A DNA stretch of 59,832 nucleotides, taken from positions 61,652 to 121,483 of the forward strand of contig CAJTOU010000004.1 of NCBI GenBank assembly GCA_910577835.1, read 5' to 3'. This stretch comes from an uncultured Lachnospiraceae bacterium (GTDB lineage: Bacteria > Bacillota_A > Clostridia > Lachnospirales > Lachnospiraceae). The stretch's first letter is position 1. Every line of letters starts with the position of its first letter. The notes beneath the pieces were generated by a model that was not told where the DNA came from, ran no database searches, and saw only the letters and a list, made by a program, of their open reading frames with translations. The translations under genes and the position numbers were made by a program. Below are positions 17,047-26,770 of the stretch, piece after piece.

Positions 17047-17489
17047 ATATTTTATTTAAACCAGAATCTTTTTAAATAACAAGTTAAATCACTTTATTAT
17101 GGATGAAAAATAATATGCAGAGATTTCCAGATATCTGTATTCCTTTCAAGAGTCCGGCAGTATTCTGATTAGAAGTCTGAAGGGATTTTTTAATGTTTTT
17201 TGTGAGCAGTTATCTATCTGCTCATGTAATGCTATTTTTCACCATAAAGGTAGAAGTACAGTTCTCATACAGCAGAATCATGATTTCCTATAACCATAAA
17301 GGTCATACGACCTTTGTGGCTTTTTTGTCGTTTTTGTTGGAATACGCCAAGTAAAGAGAACAAATCGAAGTGTTTTATTTTTATTTAAGAAAATATTAAG
17401 AATTCTGTTTGGGATTTCTTAAGTTTTATATTATACTATTTATTGCATAGGGTATTATATACACATTTTTACGAAACGGAGATTTGGCA
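17047..17489. other. Long intergenic region before the two-component system
   Basis: The sequence ACCATAAAGGT occurs twice (near 17241 and 17293), the second copy forming the terminator arm. The 90 bases before the regulator gene are AT-rich with several TATACT/TATTAT-like hexamers and TTAAGA half-sites (17385-17425), which could be promoter and operator. I see no gene. Confidence 0.4.
17294..17326 (+). terminator. Rho-independent terminator
   Basis: CCATAAAGGTC (17294-17304) pairs with GACCTTTGTGG (17309-17319) and is followed by CTTTTTT. It lies about 250 bp after the HxlR stop, so it either ends a long 3' UTR or a short untranslated RNA made in between. Confidence 0.8.
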
Positions 17490-18209
17490 ATGGATGAATT
17501 AAGCGCATCAATTTTAGTAGTAGACGACAACAGGGACATTGTAGACGCAATCGCCCTGCTGCTCGAAAAAGAGGGTTATCACATAATAAAAGCATATGAC
17601 GGGATGGAGGCATTAGATAAGCTCGTGAACAATCAGATACATCTTATACTGATTGATATCATGATGCCCCGCATGGACGGACTGTCCGCCATTATGAAAA
17701 TAAGGGAAAAAAATAATATTCCAATTATCGTTCTATCTGCCAAATCGGAAGACACAGACAAGGTACTCGGCTTATCCATAGGCGCAGACGATTATGTAGC
17801 AAAGCCCTACAATCCAATGGAACTGACAGCAAGAGTCAAAGCGAATCTACGCAGATATATGAGACTTGGGGCGATAGGCAGTGTAGCCACAGAAAATACA
17901 ATTATAATAGGCGGACTGGAGCTTGACATGGTGCAGAAGAAGCTGACAGTAGATGGTGAAGAAATAAGGCTTACTGCCACTGAGTACAAAATACTGGAAC
18001 TTTTAATGAACAACTCCGGAAGAATCTTTTCCGCAGAAGAAATTTATCAGAGAGTATGGAACGAAGACGGTTACGCAGTAGAGAACACAGTAATGGTACA
18101 TATCCGGCATATCAGGGAAAAGATAGAAATTAATCCAAAAGAGCCGAGGTATGTAAAAGTAGTATGGGGACTTGGCTACAAAATAGACAAACAGCAGGAA
18201 AGGAGCTGA
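17490..18209 (+). CDS. OmpR-family response regulator (VanR-like)
   Basis: 239 residues from ATG 17490 (CGGAGA upstream; a TTG at 17484 is too close to it). The receiver domain has the acidic pair VVDDNRD, phospho-acceptor Asp in ILIDIMMPRMDG, Ser in IIVLSAK and Lys in YVAKPYNP. The C-terminal winged helix has the usual LTATEYKILELLMNN and VMVHIRHIREKIE. The kinase follows six bases later. Targets are not evident; VanR/BceR-like systems often answer cell-envelope stress. Confidence 0.93.
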   Translation: MDELSASILVVDDNRDIVDAIALLLEKEGYHIIKAYDGMEALDKLVNNQIHLILIDIMMPRMDGLSAIMKIREKNNIPIIVLSAKSEDTDKVLGLSIGADDYVAKPYNPMELTARVKANLRRYMRLGAIGSVATENTIIIGGLELDMVQKKLTVDGEEIRLTATEYKILELLMNNSGRIFSAEEIYQRVWNEDGYAVENTVMVHIRHIREKIEINPKEPRYVKVVWGLGYKIDKQQERS

Positions 18210-18215
18210 AAAATT

Positions 18216-20417
18216 ATGGAAAAAACCATGGAAAAGAAGAATAACGGAACACGTTTTGTAAAAATGTTTTTCTCAATGATATTTTTAATTCTTATGTCTA
18301 TTTCCTTTGCATATGGTGTTTATCGGGGGTCCGACTATCTTGTGAAAGAAAGAAGCAAGCTATATCAGGAAAATTGGGGATATCTTCAAAACGAAGAGGA
18401 TACAGAGGAAACCTTTATTCAAGTAACAGAGGATTTTTTAGATACAGTGCGAACTGCTATTTATGAAAACCGGCTGACCGTTCAATTAAAAAAACCAGCT
18501 TATGAGATAAATGAACCTGTTGTACAGATTTCAGATATTATATGGAGTCAGGAAACAGAGGCAGAATTAGAAACAAGAATAGGAATCGATTCTTCAGTAT
18601 ATGACTATGGATTTTATGAGCCTTATTTTGAGGGAATCCATGCGGCAGTTATTCTTGAAGATTATTATTATGAAAGACAGGGTATCACAGGAAGGCTTCA
18701 TAAATATATGCTGGATGATAAATTTGATTATGATACATTTTTTTACGATAAGACAGTTGCATTAAAATATGACGGGAATACAGTGTATATTCAATATGCA
18801 GATGGAAATATTCGGGAGTATAAAGACATAGATGATTTAAATATGTTAGAGCAGGCTGTTTCAAATCTAGGAAAAAACATAGATAAATCAAAGGTACAGC
18901 TTTACATATGGGTAGATGAGGGATACTATGCAGACAAAAATATACGGATGCAGAATATAGAAACTCTCAAAGATTATAATTTAAGAGACATTATCATTTC
19001 GTTTGTGATTGCCGGTATATCATTTCTTATGGCATCTCTTCTGTCTGTACGGACAAAAAGGGGAAGTATGCGCAAAAAACAGATATATACCGAAGTGCCG
19101 TTGATTTTGCTTGGTTTTGGAATTGCCGGGGAATGTTATATCCTTAGCATTCTGTGGGATGTATATTTTGTCTACAACAGAAGCAAAAAGATTCTGGTTA
19201 CGCTGGCTTCAGTTCTGCTGATATTTGCTGTCTACCTGTGCGTCAGGGAAGGGATAATAAAGTGTAAGGAAAGAAGATTCTGGAAGGATTTCTGTATAAT
19301 AAAGTTTGTCAGGAAAATTGGAAAGAAATGCAGAGATATAGGAAAGCTTATGCTTTCAAAAAGCAATTATAAAAATTTTTCTATTACAAAAAAGCTGTGG
19401 ATAAGAAGAATTTTATTTATTATTTTCAGTTTAGTCTATATGTTTTTGGCATGTATGATTGTTAATGGAATAGGTGTGTCCTATAATTATACGACATGGG
19501 GCTATTATTATGAATATGTGGAGCCTTTTCCAATATTTCTGGCGGGAGTGATTTATATTATTCTGTTTATTCTTTATAACTATTATGAAATGAAATTTTT
19601 AAAGAGTTTAAATGATGTATATAAACAGATTGATGATATTTATCATGGGGAATATGCGATTAGAAAAGTAGAAGAAGACGATATGACGTATGATGTCACA
19701 CAGAAACTAAATGGTCTTTCAAACGGTCTTGGAGATGCTATTGAAAAGCGGATTTCTTCAGAAAAAATGAAGGTTGAGCTTGTGACAAATGTGTCGCATG
19801 ACTTGAAAACCCCTCTGACTTCCATAATAAGCTATGTAAATCTCTTAAAACAGGAGGAAATGACAGATGTGGCGGTTGCCTATGTAAAGATTCTGGAGGA
19901 TAAATCCTATCAGCTTCGCGATATTGTATCGGATGTATTTGATTTGGCAAAGGCAAACAGCGGACAGGATGTAGAAATTGAAACGATAGACGGAATTATG
20001 CTGATTAATCAGGTATTGGCGGATATGAGCGATACCATTGAGCGCTCCGGCAAAATCATAAAAGCGGATATCAGACCTGATACCTTTTTTATAAAGGGTG
20101 ATGGCAAAAAGTTATATCGGGCATTGCAAAATTTAATTGACAACGCACTGAAATACTCTATGGAGGGTACAAGAATCTATATTAATTCCGGTGTGATAGA
20201 GGATAAGCTTGTATTTATCATAAAAAATATTGCCGCTTATGAAATGGCATTTTCAGGAGAGGATATCGTGGAACGCTTTGTGAGAGGGGACGAGGCGAGA
20301 ACAAGCGAAGGAAATGGTCTGGGACTGTCAATTGCAAAGAGCTTTGTCGAAGTGTCCGGCGGAAAGATGAAGGCAGAAGTCGATGGAGATGTATTTAAAG
20401 TAACAGTACAATTTTAA
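18216..20417 (+). CDS. Membrane sensor histidine kinase
   Basis: 733 residues, long for the class. One membrane segment near residues 15-35 is followed by an extracellular domain of about 210 residues rich in Tyr/Asp/Glu. Then come five more membrane segments (about 250-460, with a basic cytoplasmic loop inside). The DHp helix has VTNVSHDLKTPLTSIISY (His about 528), and the ATPase domain has NLIDNALKYS and GNGLGLSIAKSF. The mix of a large sensor loop and a multi-helix block suggests it senses an extracellular or membrane signal. AAAGGAG precedes the ATG. It pairs with the preceding regulator. Confidence 0.92.
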   Translation: MEKTMEKKNNGTRFVKMFFSMIFLILMSISFAYGVYRGSDYLVKERSKLYQENWGYLQNEEDTEETFIQVTEDFLDTVRTAIYENRLTVQLKKPAYEINEPVVQISDIIWSQETEAELETRIGIDSSVYDYGFYEPYFEGIHAAVILEDYYYERQGITGRLHKYMLDDKFDYDTFFYDKTVALKYDGNTVYIQYADGNIREYKDIDDLNMLEQAVSNLGKNIDKSKVQLYIWVDEGYYADKNIRMQNIETLKDYNLRDIIISFVIAGISFLMASLLSVRTKRGSMRKKQIYTEVPLILLGFGIAGECYILSILWDVYFVYNRSKKILVTLASVLLIFAVYLCVREGIIKCKERRFWKDFCIIKFVRKIGKKCRDIGKLMLSKSNYKNFSITKKLWIRRILFIIFSLVYMFLACMIVNGIGVSYNYTTWGYYYEYVEPFPIFLAGVIYIILFILYNYYEMKFLKSLNDVYKQIDDIYHGEYAIRKVEEDDMTYDVTQKLNGLSNGLGDAIEKRISSEKMKVELVTNVSHDLKTPLTSIISYVNLLKQEEMTDVAVAYVKILEDKSYQLRDIVSDVFDLAKANSGQDVEIETIDGIMLINQVLADMSDTIERSGKIIKADIRPDTFFIKGDGKKLYRALQNLIDNALKYSMEGTRIYINSGVIEDKLVFIIKNIAAYEMAFSGEDIVERFVRGDEARTSEGNGLGLSIAKSFVEVSGGKMKAEVDGDVFKVTVQF

Positions 20418-20437
20418 AAAATAAAAGTATGTCTTTT

Positions 20438-20476
20438 ACAGGGGCTGTCACTAAAAATAATACGTGCAGCTCCTGT
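20438..20476 (+). terminator. Hairpin after the histidine kinase gene
   Basis: ACAGGGGCTG (20438-20447) pairs with CAGCTCCTGT (20467-20476), ten pairs with one wobble; no clear T-tract. Confidence 0.5.
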
Positions 20477-20484
20477 CTGATATA

Positions 20485-20512
20485 TTGACAAGTTCTGCAA
20501 AAGGTCTATAAT
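20485..20512 (+). promoter_or_regulatory. Promoter of the DUF815-type ATPase gene
   Basis: TTGACA (20485-20490), 16-bp spacer, TATAAT (20507-20512). Confidence 0.75.
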
Positions 20513-20539
20513 AAATCAAAAAAGAAAGAAGGCTAATCT

Positions 20540-21859
20540 ATGGACCATATAACCTCAAAACTCCTTATGTACGGCGATATGCCAAAGGACAGTATTTTAA
20601 TGGAATTAAGCAATATCTGCATAAATCTTCGTGATGGAACACAGTCAAATGATGTGCTTGTGACAAGAATCTACAAGCAGATAAAGCGTATTCTTGTGAT
20701 AGCCACAGAATATGGTTTTGATAAAAATCTCTGGCATAATTATCTTACATTTCTGCTGATTACGGATGAAAATCCTTTCAGCCTTACCTGTGAAAAAACA
20801 GGTGCCGGTAATGGCAGCATTAATGCGCTGGTAAAAAATGATTTTCAGGAATATATGTATTTGTTTCATTATGATTTTTCATGGATAGAAAATTCACTTG
20901 GAATAGACTGTTTTTCAACAATATCCAGTTATCAGGCAGTACAGAAGCCGGAGCAGATGTATAATCAGAATGTCAGCGAAAAGGTACAGGATTTAAGTGA
21001 AAGACTGGAAACTGCCGGGAATGCAGATGAATTTTTTAAGTGTGTTACGGATTTTTACAAAGCATATGGAGTAGGAATGTTTGGATTAAACAAAGCGTTT
21101 CGTATTCTGTCAAAAGACCATGGTGTGGAATTTCTTCCAATTAACAATATGGACAGGGTAATGCTTGATGATTTAATTGGTTATGAAATTCAGAAAAAGA
21201 AACTGGTTGATAATACAAAAGCATTTGTAGAGGGCAGAAAGGCGAATAATGTACTGCTTTTCGGTGATTCCGGTACAGGAAAATCCACAAGCATTAAGGC
21301 AATTGTGAATCAGTTTTATAAAGACGGTTTGAGGATGATTGAGATTTACAAGCATCAGTTTCAGGATTTGTCAAATGTAATTGCACAGATTAAAAACCGG
21401 AATTACAGATTTATTATTTATATGGATGATTTGTCCTTTGAGGAATTTGAGACAGAATATAAATTCCTGAAAGCGGTAATTGAGGGCGGAGTGGAAACAC
21501 GGCCTGAAAATATCCTAATTTATGCGACCTCAAACAGACGTCATCTGATTAAGGAAACATGGAATGATAGAGATGATGTGGAGATAGAGAATGGAATCCA
21601 TCGTTCTGATACAATGGAAGAGAAGCTGTCTCTGGTAAATCGTTTTGGTGTAACTATCAGCTATTCCAAGCCAACTCAAAAGGAATATTTTCATATCGTT
21701 ACCGAGCTGGCAGGAAAGGCTGGAATAAAGATGCCGGAGGATAAACTGAAGGCCGAGGCAAATAAATGGGAATTGAGCCACGGAGGAATTTCAGGAAGAA
21801 CAGCGCAGCAGTTTATTAATTATCTTCAGGGAATTGAAGATATGCGGGAGTTTGAATAA
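20540..21859 (+). CDS. DUF815-type AAA ATPase
   Basis: 439 residues, soluble. The N-terminal half is helical without known motifs. The C-terminal half has LLFGDSGTGKSTSIKAIVNQ (Walker A at about 241-248), FIIYMDDLSFEEFE (Walker B) and ILIYATSNRRHLIKETW (sensor 1). LSLVNRFGVTISYSKPTQKEY is typical of the DUF815/AAA group. Its biological role is not known. It has its own promoter and is convergent with spmB. Confidence 0.85.
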   Translation: MDHITSKLLMYGDMPKDSILMELSNICINLRDGTQSNDVLVTRIYKQIKRILVIATEYGFDKNLWHNYLTFLLITDENPFSLTCEKTGAGNGSINALVKNDFQEYMYLFHYDFSWIENSLGIDCFSTISSYQAVQKPEQMYNQNVSEKVQDLSERLETAGNADEFFKCVTDFYKAYGVGMFGLNKAFRILSKDHGVEFLPINNMDRVMLDDLIGYEIQKKKLVDNTKAFVEGRKANNVLLFGDSGTGKSTSIKAIVNQFYKDGLRMIEIYKHQFQDLSNVIAQIKNRNYRFIIYMDDLSFEEFETEYKFLKAVIEGGVETRPENILIYATSNRRHLIKETWNDRDDVEIENGIHRSDTMEEKLSLVNRFGVTISYSKPTQKEYFHIVTELAGKAGIKMPEDKLKAEANKWELSHGGISGRTAQQFINYLQGIEDMREFE

Positions 21860-21867
21860 ATTTGTAT

Positions 21868-22407
21868 TTAGCTGCATAACATTCCCGCTAAAATCACGCT
21901 GGCAGTAATACCTGCCGCAATTGCAAGCAGAGAACCCGGTATAGTCCACCGGGTTTTTGTAATATGTACAGAACCAAAATAAATACTCAGACAATACAGC
22001 ATGGTTTCCGAGCAGCTCATCATAATAGAGGCGGCCATGCCAATAAATGAGTCTGTTCCAAATTCTTTGAAAATATCAAATAAAAGCCCGTTTGCGGCTG
22101 AGGCGGAAATCAGTTTGATAATTGACAGAGGCAGCAGCTCTTCAGGAAAATTTTCGATTCCTGTCAGACTTATCAGCCACCCTATTTTACCGCATAAAAA
22201 GTCAAGAAGCCCCGAAGCGCGGAGCACTTTTGTGCCAACCAACAGGCCAATCAGTGTAGGAAGAAGCTTTGCTGCTGTATGTATGCCGTCTGTGGCACCT
22301 TTGGTAAAATCTTCAAATACATTTCGTTTTGCCGCAAGACCATGCATCACGATATATGCGGCTGTTAAGGGGATAACGATTTCAGAAAAATATAAAAGAA
22401 AGCTCAT
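21868..22407 (-). CDS. spmB: Spore maturation protein B-like membrane protein
   Basis: 179 residues with Gate/nucleoside-recognition-type helices: KLLPTLIGLLVGTKVLRASG, LPLSIIKLISASAANGLLFD, IMMSCSETMLYCLSIYFGSV and a C-terminal hydrophobic helix. SpmB acts with SpmA in spore core dehydration in Bacillus. No spmA gene lies next to it in this window, which is a little unusual. A role in sporulation rests on family assignment. Confidence 0.85.
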   Translation of the reverse strand: MSFLLYFSEIVIPLTAAYIVMHGLAAKRNVFEDFTKGATDGIHTAAKLLPTLIGLLVGTKVLRASGLLDFLCGKIGWLISLTGIENFPEELLPLSIIKLISASAANGLLFDIFKEFGTDSFIGMAASIMMSCSETMLYCLSIYFGSVHITKTRWTIPGSLLAIAAGITASVILAGMLCS

Positions 22408-22509
22408 GTGATTTTACAAAAAAAGGGTTTGTAAATTATATGTGCAATTTACTGCTAATATTCAATATTTTATATAAAACATAATATTGGAAAAAATTGT
22501 AAAATTATG

Positions 22510-22538
22510 TTGACACAATTAAATTTATAAATTAAAAT
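22510..22538 (+). promoter_or_regulatory. Promoter of cluster B
   Basis: TTGACA (22510-22515), 17-bp spacer, TAAAAT (22533-22538). It drives the secreted-protein gene and, by read-through, the transporter genes. Confidence 0.7.
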
Positions 22539-22574
22539 ATAATTGTTTAAAGTTACGTGAGAAGAAAAAATATT

Positions 22575-23000
22575 ATGAAAGAAGATTTTATAATGGTAAA
22601 AATTAAAAAAATTATTACAATGGCGTTAATGTTTTGCATGTTGACAGGGGTTGTATATGGAGCGGATCTTGTTGTGACAAATCAGGATGGTTATTATGAA
22701 GGGGCGTATAAAGTTAAAAAGGAACTTCGATATAACTATGCGAATGTTACAATTACCTCGGGTCCAATTACAGGCAGGGATACAGTTTATTTCTATTTAG
22801 ACTGGCCTGACCATAAAAATAACAAAACATCCTATGCATCTCAGGTTTTGACAATTACAAGTCCGGTAACAAATGTGAAAACATATTATAATCCGTTTGA
22901 TTATACGACATTTTGTAAGCATGAATATGCAGCGTATGCTTGGATTCAAAGATATTCATATTCAAATAGAATGACGCTGAAAGGCGATTTTACGCCATAA
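22575..23000 (+). CDS. Cluster B: small secreted protein
   Basis: 141 residues from ATG 22575; a GTG at 22557 and ATG 22593 are alternatives because no ribosome site is strong. A Sec signal (MVKIKKIITMALMFCMLTG, then cleavage near VYGA) precedes a mature part of about 105 residues. That part is rich in Tyr, Thr and Asn and has no Cys pair suggesting lanthionine or disulfide-rich chemistry. It shares NYANVTITSGPITG, NPFDYT and the end GDFTP with the cluster A protein. No modification enzyme lies nearby. A beta-sandwich secreted effector (bacteriocin-like) is a reasonable guess from context only. Confidence 0.75.
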   Translation: MKEDFIMVKIKKIITMALMFCMLTGVVYGADLVVTNQDGYYEGAYKVKKELRYNYANVTITSGPITGRDTVYFYLDWPDHKNNKTSYASQVLTITSPVTNVKTYYNPFDYTTFCKHEYAAYAWIQRYSYSNRMTLKGDFTP

Positions 23001-23016
23001 CAATTATATTTAAATT

Positions 23017-23052
23017 AAATACTCCCAAGGAGACAATCACTTTGGGGTATTT
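23017..23052 (+). terminator. Intercistronic hairpin of cluster B
   Basis: AAATACTCCCAA (23017-23028) pairs with TTGGGGTATTT (23042-23052), with one bulge. It is at the same place as the hairpin of cluster A, between secreted protein and lipoprotein genes, so it probably sets the ratio of their expression. Confidence 0.6.
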
Positions 23053-23082
23053 GCATATTTGTATTCTGGTGCGGAGGTGTTT

Positions 23083-24291
23083 ATGAAAAAGAAAATAACG
23101 GTTCTTATTTTTATTTTAAGTATTATATGCAATATGACAAGCTGTAAACCTGCATACAAAGAAGATACAGAAAACGAAGAAGAAAAGAAGAGTAGTGTAA
23201 CAGATGTGAAAACCGATATCATACATTTAGAAGATATCGACTGGAATACAGAACATCTAAACTGCCGTTTATCAGAGAGAGTTACCATAGATGCAGATAT
23301 AGTGCCAGACAGCATATGGAAGCAAAAGTTTGGGTTATATCATTATAAAATCAATGAGGAACAAGAGGTTCATCAGGAGGTTCTTATTGATAAAGAAAAG
23401 ACAGAAGAATTAGCGGAAGCGCTGGATAATTATTATGGAAGAAATGTGACACTTATAGAAAAAAATATGACAGATCCGGCAAAGCAAGTAGAAAACCCAA
23501 TGGTGCGAAGTGAGGACTCGAGTATTTTTTTCAGATTGGAAAATACAATACATAATTATATGATGTCAAATATTTTGGAAGCATCCTGCCCTGTTAAAAT
23601 CACAGGGTATGACGAGGAAGCAGTGAATAGCAAAATTAAGGAATTACAGGAATTGCTGTACGAATATACTCATATAAATCAAAGCTCTTATGATGTATAC
23701 TGGTTTGGAAAAGATATGTATACGAAACTTGCTGATATCCAGAAAAAGTATGGTTCAGGCAATTGTTTAGGCGAAGAAGTTATGGAAAGGCAGGAAGAAT
23801 TTTTTGAAATTCGAATCAGACCGGTTCTTGATTTTGGTATTACCGTGAAACGTATCCCAAATATTTCTTTTAAACCTTTAGATGGGGAAAACGCTTCAAA
23901 ATTTATACAAAAGGACGGAAAAGGATATGATATGGTTAAAATGGGGGAAAACATCTTGGATATCGTACTGGATAATCAGTATGAAATGCTTATGGTAAGC
24001 AGCCAAAAAACTCTTGATATTGAAGAAGAGGCATTTGAAAGCGTTGAAATCTGCGGGTTAGATGAAATATTACAGAAGTTTATGGAACGAAATAAAAGCT
24101 CCAATATAGCTGTTTTGGATGTCAGTATGTATTACAGCGCCACAGCATCAGAACAATTGGATAATGAAAATAACAGGGATGTATATCTGGCGCCATTTTG
24201 GGTTTTGACTTATCATTCGGGAAGCCATACCAGTAATTATCAATATATTTTTTCTGCTGTCACAGGTGAACTGGTTTATAATATGGAATAG
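23083..24291 (+). CDS. Cluster B: lipoprotein
   Basis: 402 residues from ATG 23083 (GGAGG six bases upstream). The signal MKKKITVLIFILSIICNM is followed by the lipobox TSC. The body is acidic and contains the LSERVTIDADIVP and C-terminal TGELVYNME segments shared with the cluster A lipoprotein. No catalytic motif is evident. It is eight bases upstream of permease 1. Likely outer-face partner of the transporter: a receptor, or an immunity protein that binds the secreted protein. Confidence 0.82.
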   Translation: MKKKITVLIFILSIICNMTSCKPAYKEDTENEEEKKSSVTDVKTDIIHLEDIDWNTEHLNCRLSERVTIDADIVPDSIWKQKFGLYHYKINEEQEVHQEVLIDKEKTEELAEALDNYYGRNVTLIEKNMTDPAKQVENPMVRSEDSSIFFRLENTIHNYMMSNILEASCPVKITGYDEEAVNSKIKELQELLYEYTHINQSSYDVYWFGKDMYTKLADIQKKYGSGNCLGEEVMERQEEFFEIRIRPVLDFGITVKRIPNISFKPLDGENASKFIQKDGKGYDMVKMGENILDIVLDNQYEMLMVSSQKTLDIEEEAFESVEICGLDEILQKFMERNKSSNIAVLDVSMYYSATASEQLDNENNRDVYLAPFWVLTYHSGSHTSNYQYIFSAVTGELVYNME

Positions 24292-24299
24292 GAAATTTT

Positions 24300-25091
24300 A
24301 TGGTTTGCAAATTAGTATACTCAGTAAAACAACATACAAAAAGAGCTTTTTGCAGTAAGCGGTTCTGGATAGCTGTTTTTATAACGGCAATTCTTACAAT
24401 ATTAGATTATCTTCCGATATTTTTAATGGGAATCAATACTGTAAATAACGTAACATATTATGCATATGATATACTTAACACAATTTTATTCAGCGGTCAA
24501 AGTATATTTTTAGGGGTCACATTTATAACAGCAGTTCTTCCCTATGCAGGAAGCTATTGTGAGGATGAGAGTAATAATATGATAATACCCATGATAAAAA
24601 GAAGCACGCCGGCAGGTTATGCTGCCGGCGTTGTCATTGCCTGTGCTCTGAGTTCCTATTTTTGCGTCTTTTTTTCCCAGCTTCTTGCTTCCTGTTTTTT
24701 TGGCATTTTTGTACCTTTTGATAATGGAATGCCAGATGAACAATATTTGCTGTTTAGAGAAGGAAAAAAACATCTTTTTTATTTTCTTAATATAAGTTTA
24801 TACTCATTAAGAGGTACCTTCTTTGGAATATTTTCGCTGGCAATATCTACAATTGTAAAAAATCGTTATGTCATTTACGCCTCCCCGTTTATTTTGTATT
24901 ATTTTCTTATGAGGTTTGGATATACTGTATTGGATATTCCGAGCTATTTAAATATCAGGGGTGTTTATTTCGGCTTTGTATTTGGAAATGAAAAGGAACT
25001 TTTAAGCGTAGCGTATAGTTTTGCATTTACGATATGTATTATGTGTCTGGCTGGCAAATGGATATCATTTTGGCTTAGGAGGAATGTATGA
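24300..25091 (+). CDS. Cluster B: ABC permease 1
   Basis: 263 residues, about six membrane segments. It is the intact counterpart of the frameshifted gene 6909-7692. Conserved features are a first helix after a basic N-terminus, AVLPYAGSYCEDESNN in the middle, then LYSLRGTFFGIFSLAIST and LNIRGVYFGFVFGNEKEL. The ATGA overlap with the next gene (25088-25091) shows translational coupling. Confidence 0.87.
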   Translation: MVCKLVYSVKQHTKRAFCSKRFWIAVFITAILTILDYLPIFLMGINTVNNVTYYAYDILNTILFSGQSIFLGVTFITAVLPYAGSYCEDESNNMIIPMIKRSTPAGYAAGVVIACALSSYFCVFFSQLLASCFFGIFVPFDNGMPDEQYLLFREGKKHLFYFLNISLYSLRGTFFGIFSLAISTIVKNRYVIYASPFILYYFLMRFGYTVLDIPSYLNIRGVYFGFVFGNEKELLSVAYSFAFTICIMCLAGKWISFWLRRNV

Positions 25092-25927
25092 GAATAGCTT
25101 TTAAACTGGCGTTTAATGATATAAAAAGAACATTTAAAACAGTTAAAATCTATCTGATTATGATTATGACGGCTTTTTTTATGCTGGAAGTATGCTCGGT
25201 GGTAAACGGGATTGCGGAAGCTCGGGGGATAGGCGTTACTCCCTTTCTTTATCCTTTATTTGTCAGCAATTGGTCCGGAAGTCTGTATACGATTCTGCTT
25301 ATTGTAGTGTTAATGAGCGATGCTCCATATGAGTGCGGCGCAGAGCTGTATATTGGGCTCAGGGTAAAAAAAGAGCTGTGGTATTGGGGAAAAATTATTT
25401 ATATTATTATGATAGCTTTCATTTATCAAGTTATGATGGTCGTGATATCTGTGTTGGGAATTATAACAAATCTTACTTTTCACTGGAAGTGGGGAGGGGC
25501 TCTGGAGGAATACTGGAGAAGTGTGAATATCGGAATAACTATGGATGGTGCGGGAAGTCTGGGCAATCTGTTGGATATACTGCCGTTAAAAGCTGTGGGT
25601 TTACAGTTTTTAATGACTGTGTTTATCAGCGTGTTTATTGGCTGTATTATTTTTATTGTGAATACAGCGTTTCGAAATTTTTCCGGAACAATGATTGTCG
25701 GAATTTTCGCATGTCTTCATTTGTATTTTAATGATTTTCAATTTTTCGCAGTATTAAATAAGCTTCAGGGATATGTGCCAATTTCGTGGATAAATTTACA
25801 GAAAGATTATGGAGTATTTGATTATAAAATGGAAATTGTTATTCTTAGTGTATTAATTATTGGAGTTTGTGCAACAGGATATTGTATGACAAAGAAAAAT
25901 ATATTAAGAATTATTGATAACAGATAA
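25088..25927 (+). CDS. Cluster B: ABC permease 2
   Basis: 279 residues, about six membrane segments. GVTPFLYPLFVSNW and SDAPYECGAELYIGL identify it as the paralogue of 6046-6903. TTAGGAGGA precedes the ATG. It completes the membrane part of the transporter, ahead of the ATPase by ten bases. Confidence 0.87.
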   Translation: MRIAFKLAFNDIKRTFKTVKIYLIMIMTAFFMLEVCSVVNGIAEARGIGVTPFLYPLFVSNWSGSLYTILLIVVLMSDAPYECGAELYIGLRVKKELWYWGKIIYIIMIAFIYQVMMVVISVLGIITNLTFHWKWGGALEEYWRSVNIGITMDGAGSLGNLLDILPLKAVGLQFLMTVFISVFIGCIIFIVNTAFRNFSGTMIVGIFACLHLYFNDFQFFAVLNKLQGYVPISWINLQKDYGVFDYKMEIVILSVLIIGVCATGYCMTKKNILRIIDNR

Positions 25928-25937
25928 GAGGTGCAGA

Positions 25938-26576
25938 ATGGATAGTGCTTATATTCAGATAAAAAATGTAAAGAAATATTTTAAGACAGAGAAAGCGCTG
26001 GACGGTGTTTCCATGAGTTTTGAAAAAGGAAAGATTTATGGTATTATTGGAAGGAATGGTTCTGGTAAAACGGTTTTGCTTAAATTGCTCTGTGGATTTA
26101 TGGAAATAACAGACGGAAGCATTGAGATTGAAGGGAAAAGTCTTGGAAAGGATATAGAAATACCTGCAAGCCTTGGAGTAATTATAGAAACTCCGGGTTT
26201 TATAAAAGAATATTCTGGATTGGCAAATCTGAAGTTTTTAGCGGGTCTGTCGGGCAGGTATTTAACGTCAGATTTGGAAAAAGTAATGGAACAGGTGGGA
26301 CTTGACCCGAAATCAAAGAAAAGAGTGTCTAAGTATTCGTTAGGAATGCGTCAAAAATTAGGAATGGCTCAGGCTGTTATGGATAATCCGGATATTCTGG
26401 TTTTAGATGAACCTACAAATGGACTTGATAAAAAGAGTGTTGATGAGTTTCGAAAATTAATGCTGGAATATAGAAGTAAAGGAAAAACAATTATTTTGGC
26501 AAGTCATAGTGCGGATGATATTCGAATTTTGTGCGATGTTGTATATGAATTGAGCGAAGGGAAATTAGTGAGTTAG
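25938..26576 (+). CDS. Cluster B: ABC transporter ATPase
   Basis: 212 residues from ATG 25938 (AGAGGTG upstream; the in-frame codon at 25914 lies inside permease 2). Walker A GRNGSGKT, signature YSLGMRQK, Walker B ILVLDEPTNGLD and H-loop ASHS are present. It is very similar to the ATPases of clusters A and C, including the shared GLDPKSKKRVSKYSLGM context. Energises the two permeases. Confidence 0.92.
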   Translation: MDSAYIQIKNVKKYFKTEKALDGVSMSFEKGKIYGIIGRNGSGKTVLLKLLCGFMEITDGSIEIEGKSLGKDIEIPASLGVIIETPGFIKEYSGLANLKFLAGLSGRYLTSDLEKVMEQVGLDPKSKKRVSKYSLGMRQKLGMAQAVMDNPDILVLDEPTNGLDKKSVDEFRKLMLEYRSKGKTIILASHSADDIRILCDVVYELSEGKLVS

Positions 26577-26690
26577 TTTGTTGATTTATCTACTGCCATT
26601 ATTTTCTGCTTTTTGTTTTTCTGCTCGGCACAAAAAAGAAACAGACAATGTGAAAATATAATAAATTATTTGAAAACTATTTAAATAGTC

Positions 26691-26719
26691 TTGTTAATAT
26701 CAACAAAAGTTGATATAAT
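26691..26719 (+). promoter_or_regulatory. Promoter of the PocR/MCP-like gene with built-in palindrome
   Basis: TTGTTA (26691-26696), 17-bp spacer, TATAAT (26714-26719). The spacer and -10 carry a perfect palindrome, ATATCAAC-AAAA-GTTGATAT (26697-26716), a probable operator for an unidentified regulator. Confidence 0.65.
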
Positions 26720-26770
26720 AAAAATAATAATTTGAGTGCAGAACATATAGCAGGAAGGGAGAGGTTTGAA

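Noticed and set aside
22575..26576. Lanthipeptide or other modified-peptide cluster
   Set aside because: The secreted protein has a Sec signal and few Cys, and no LanB/C/M, radical SAM or peptidase gene is linked.
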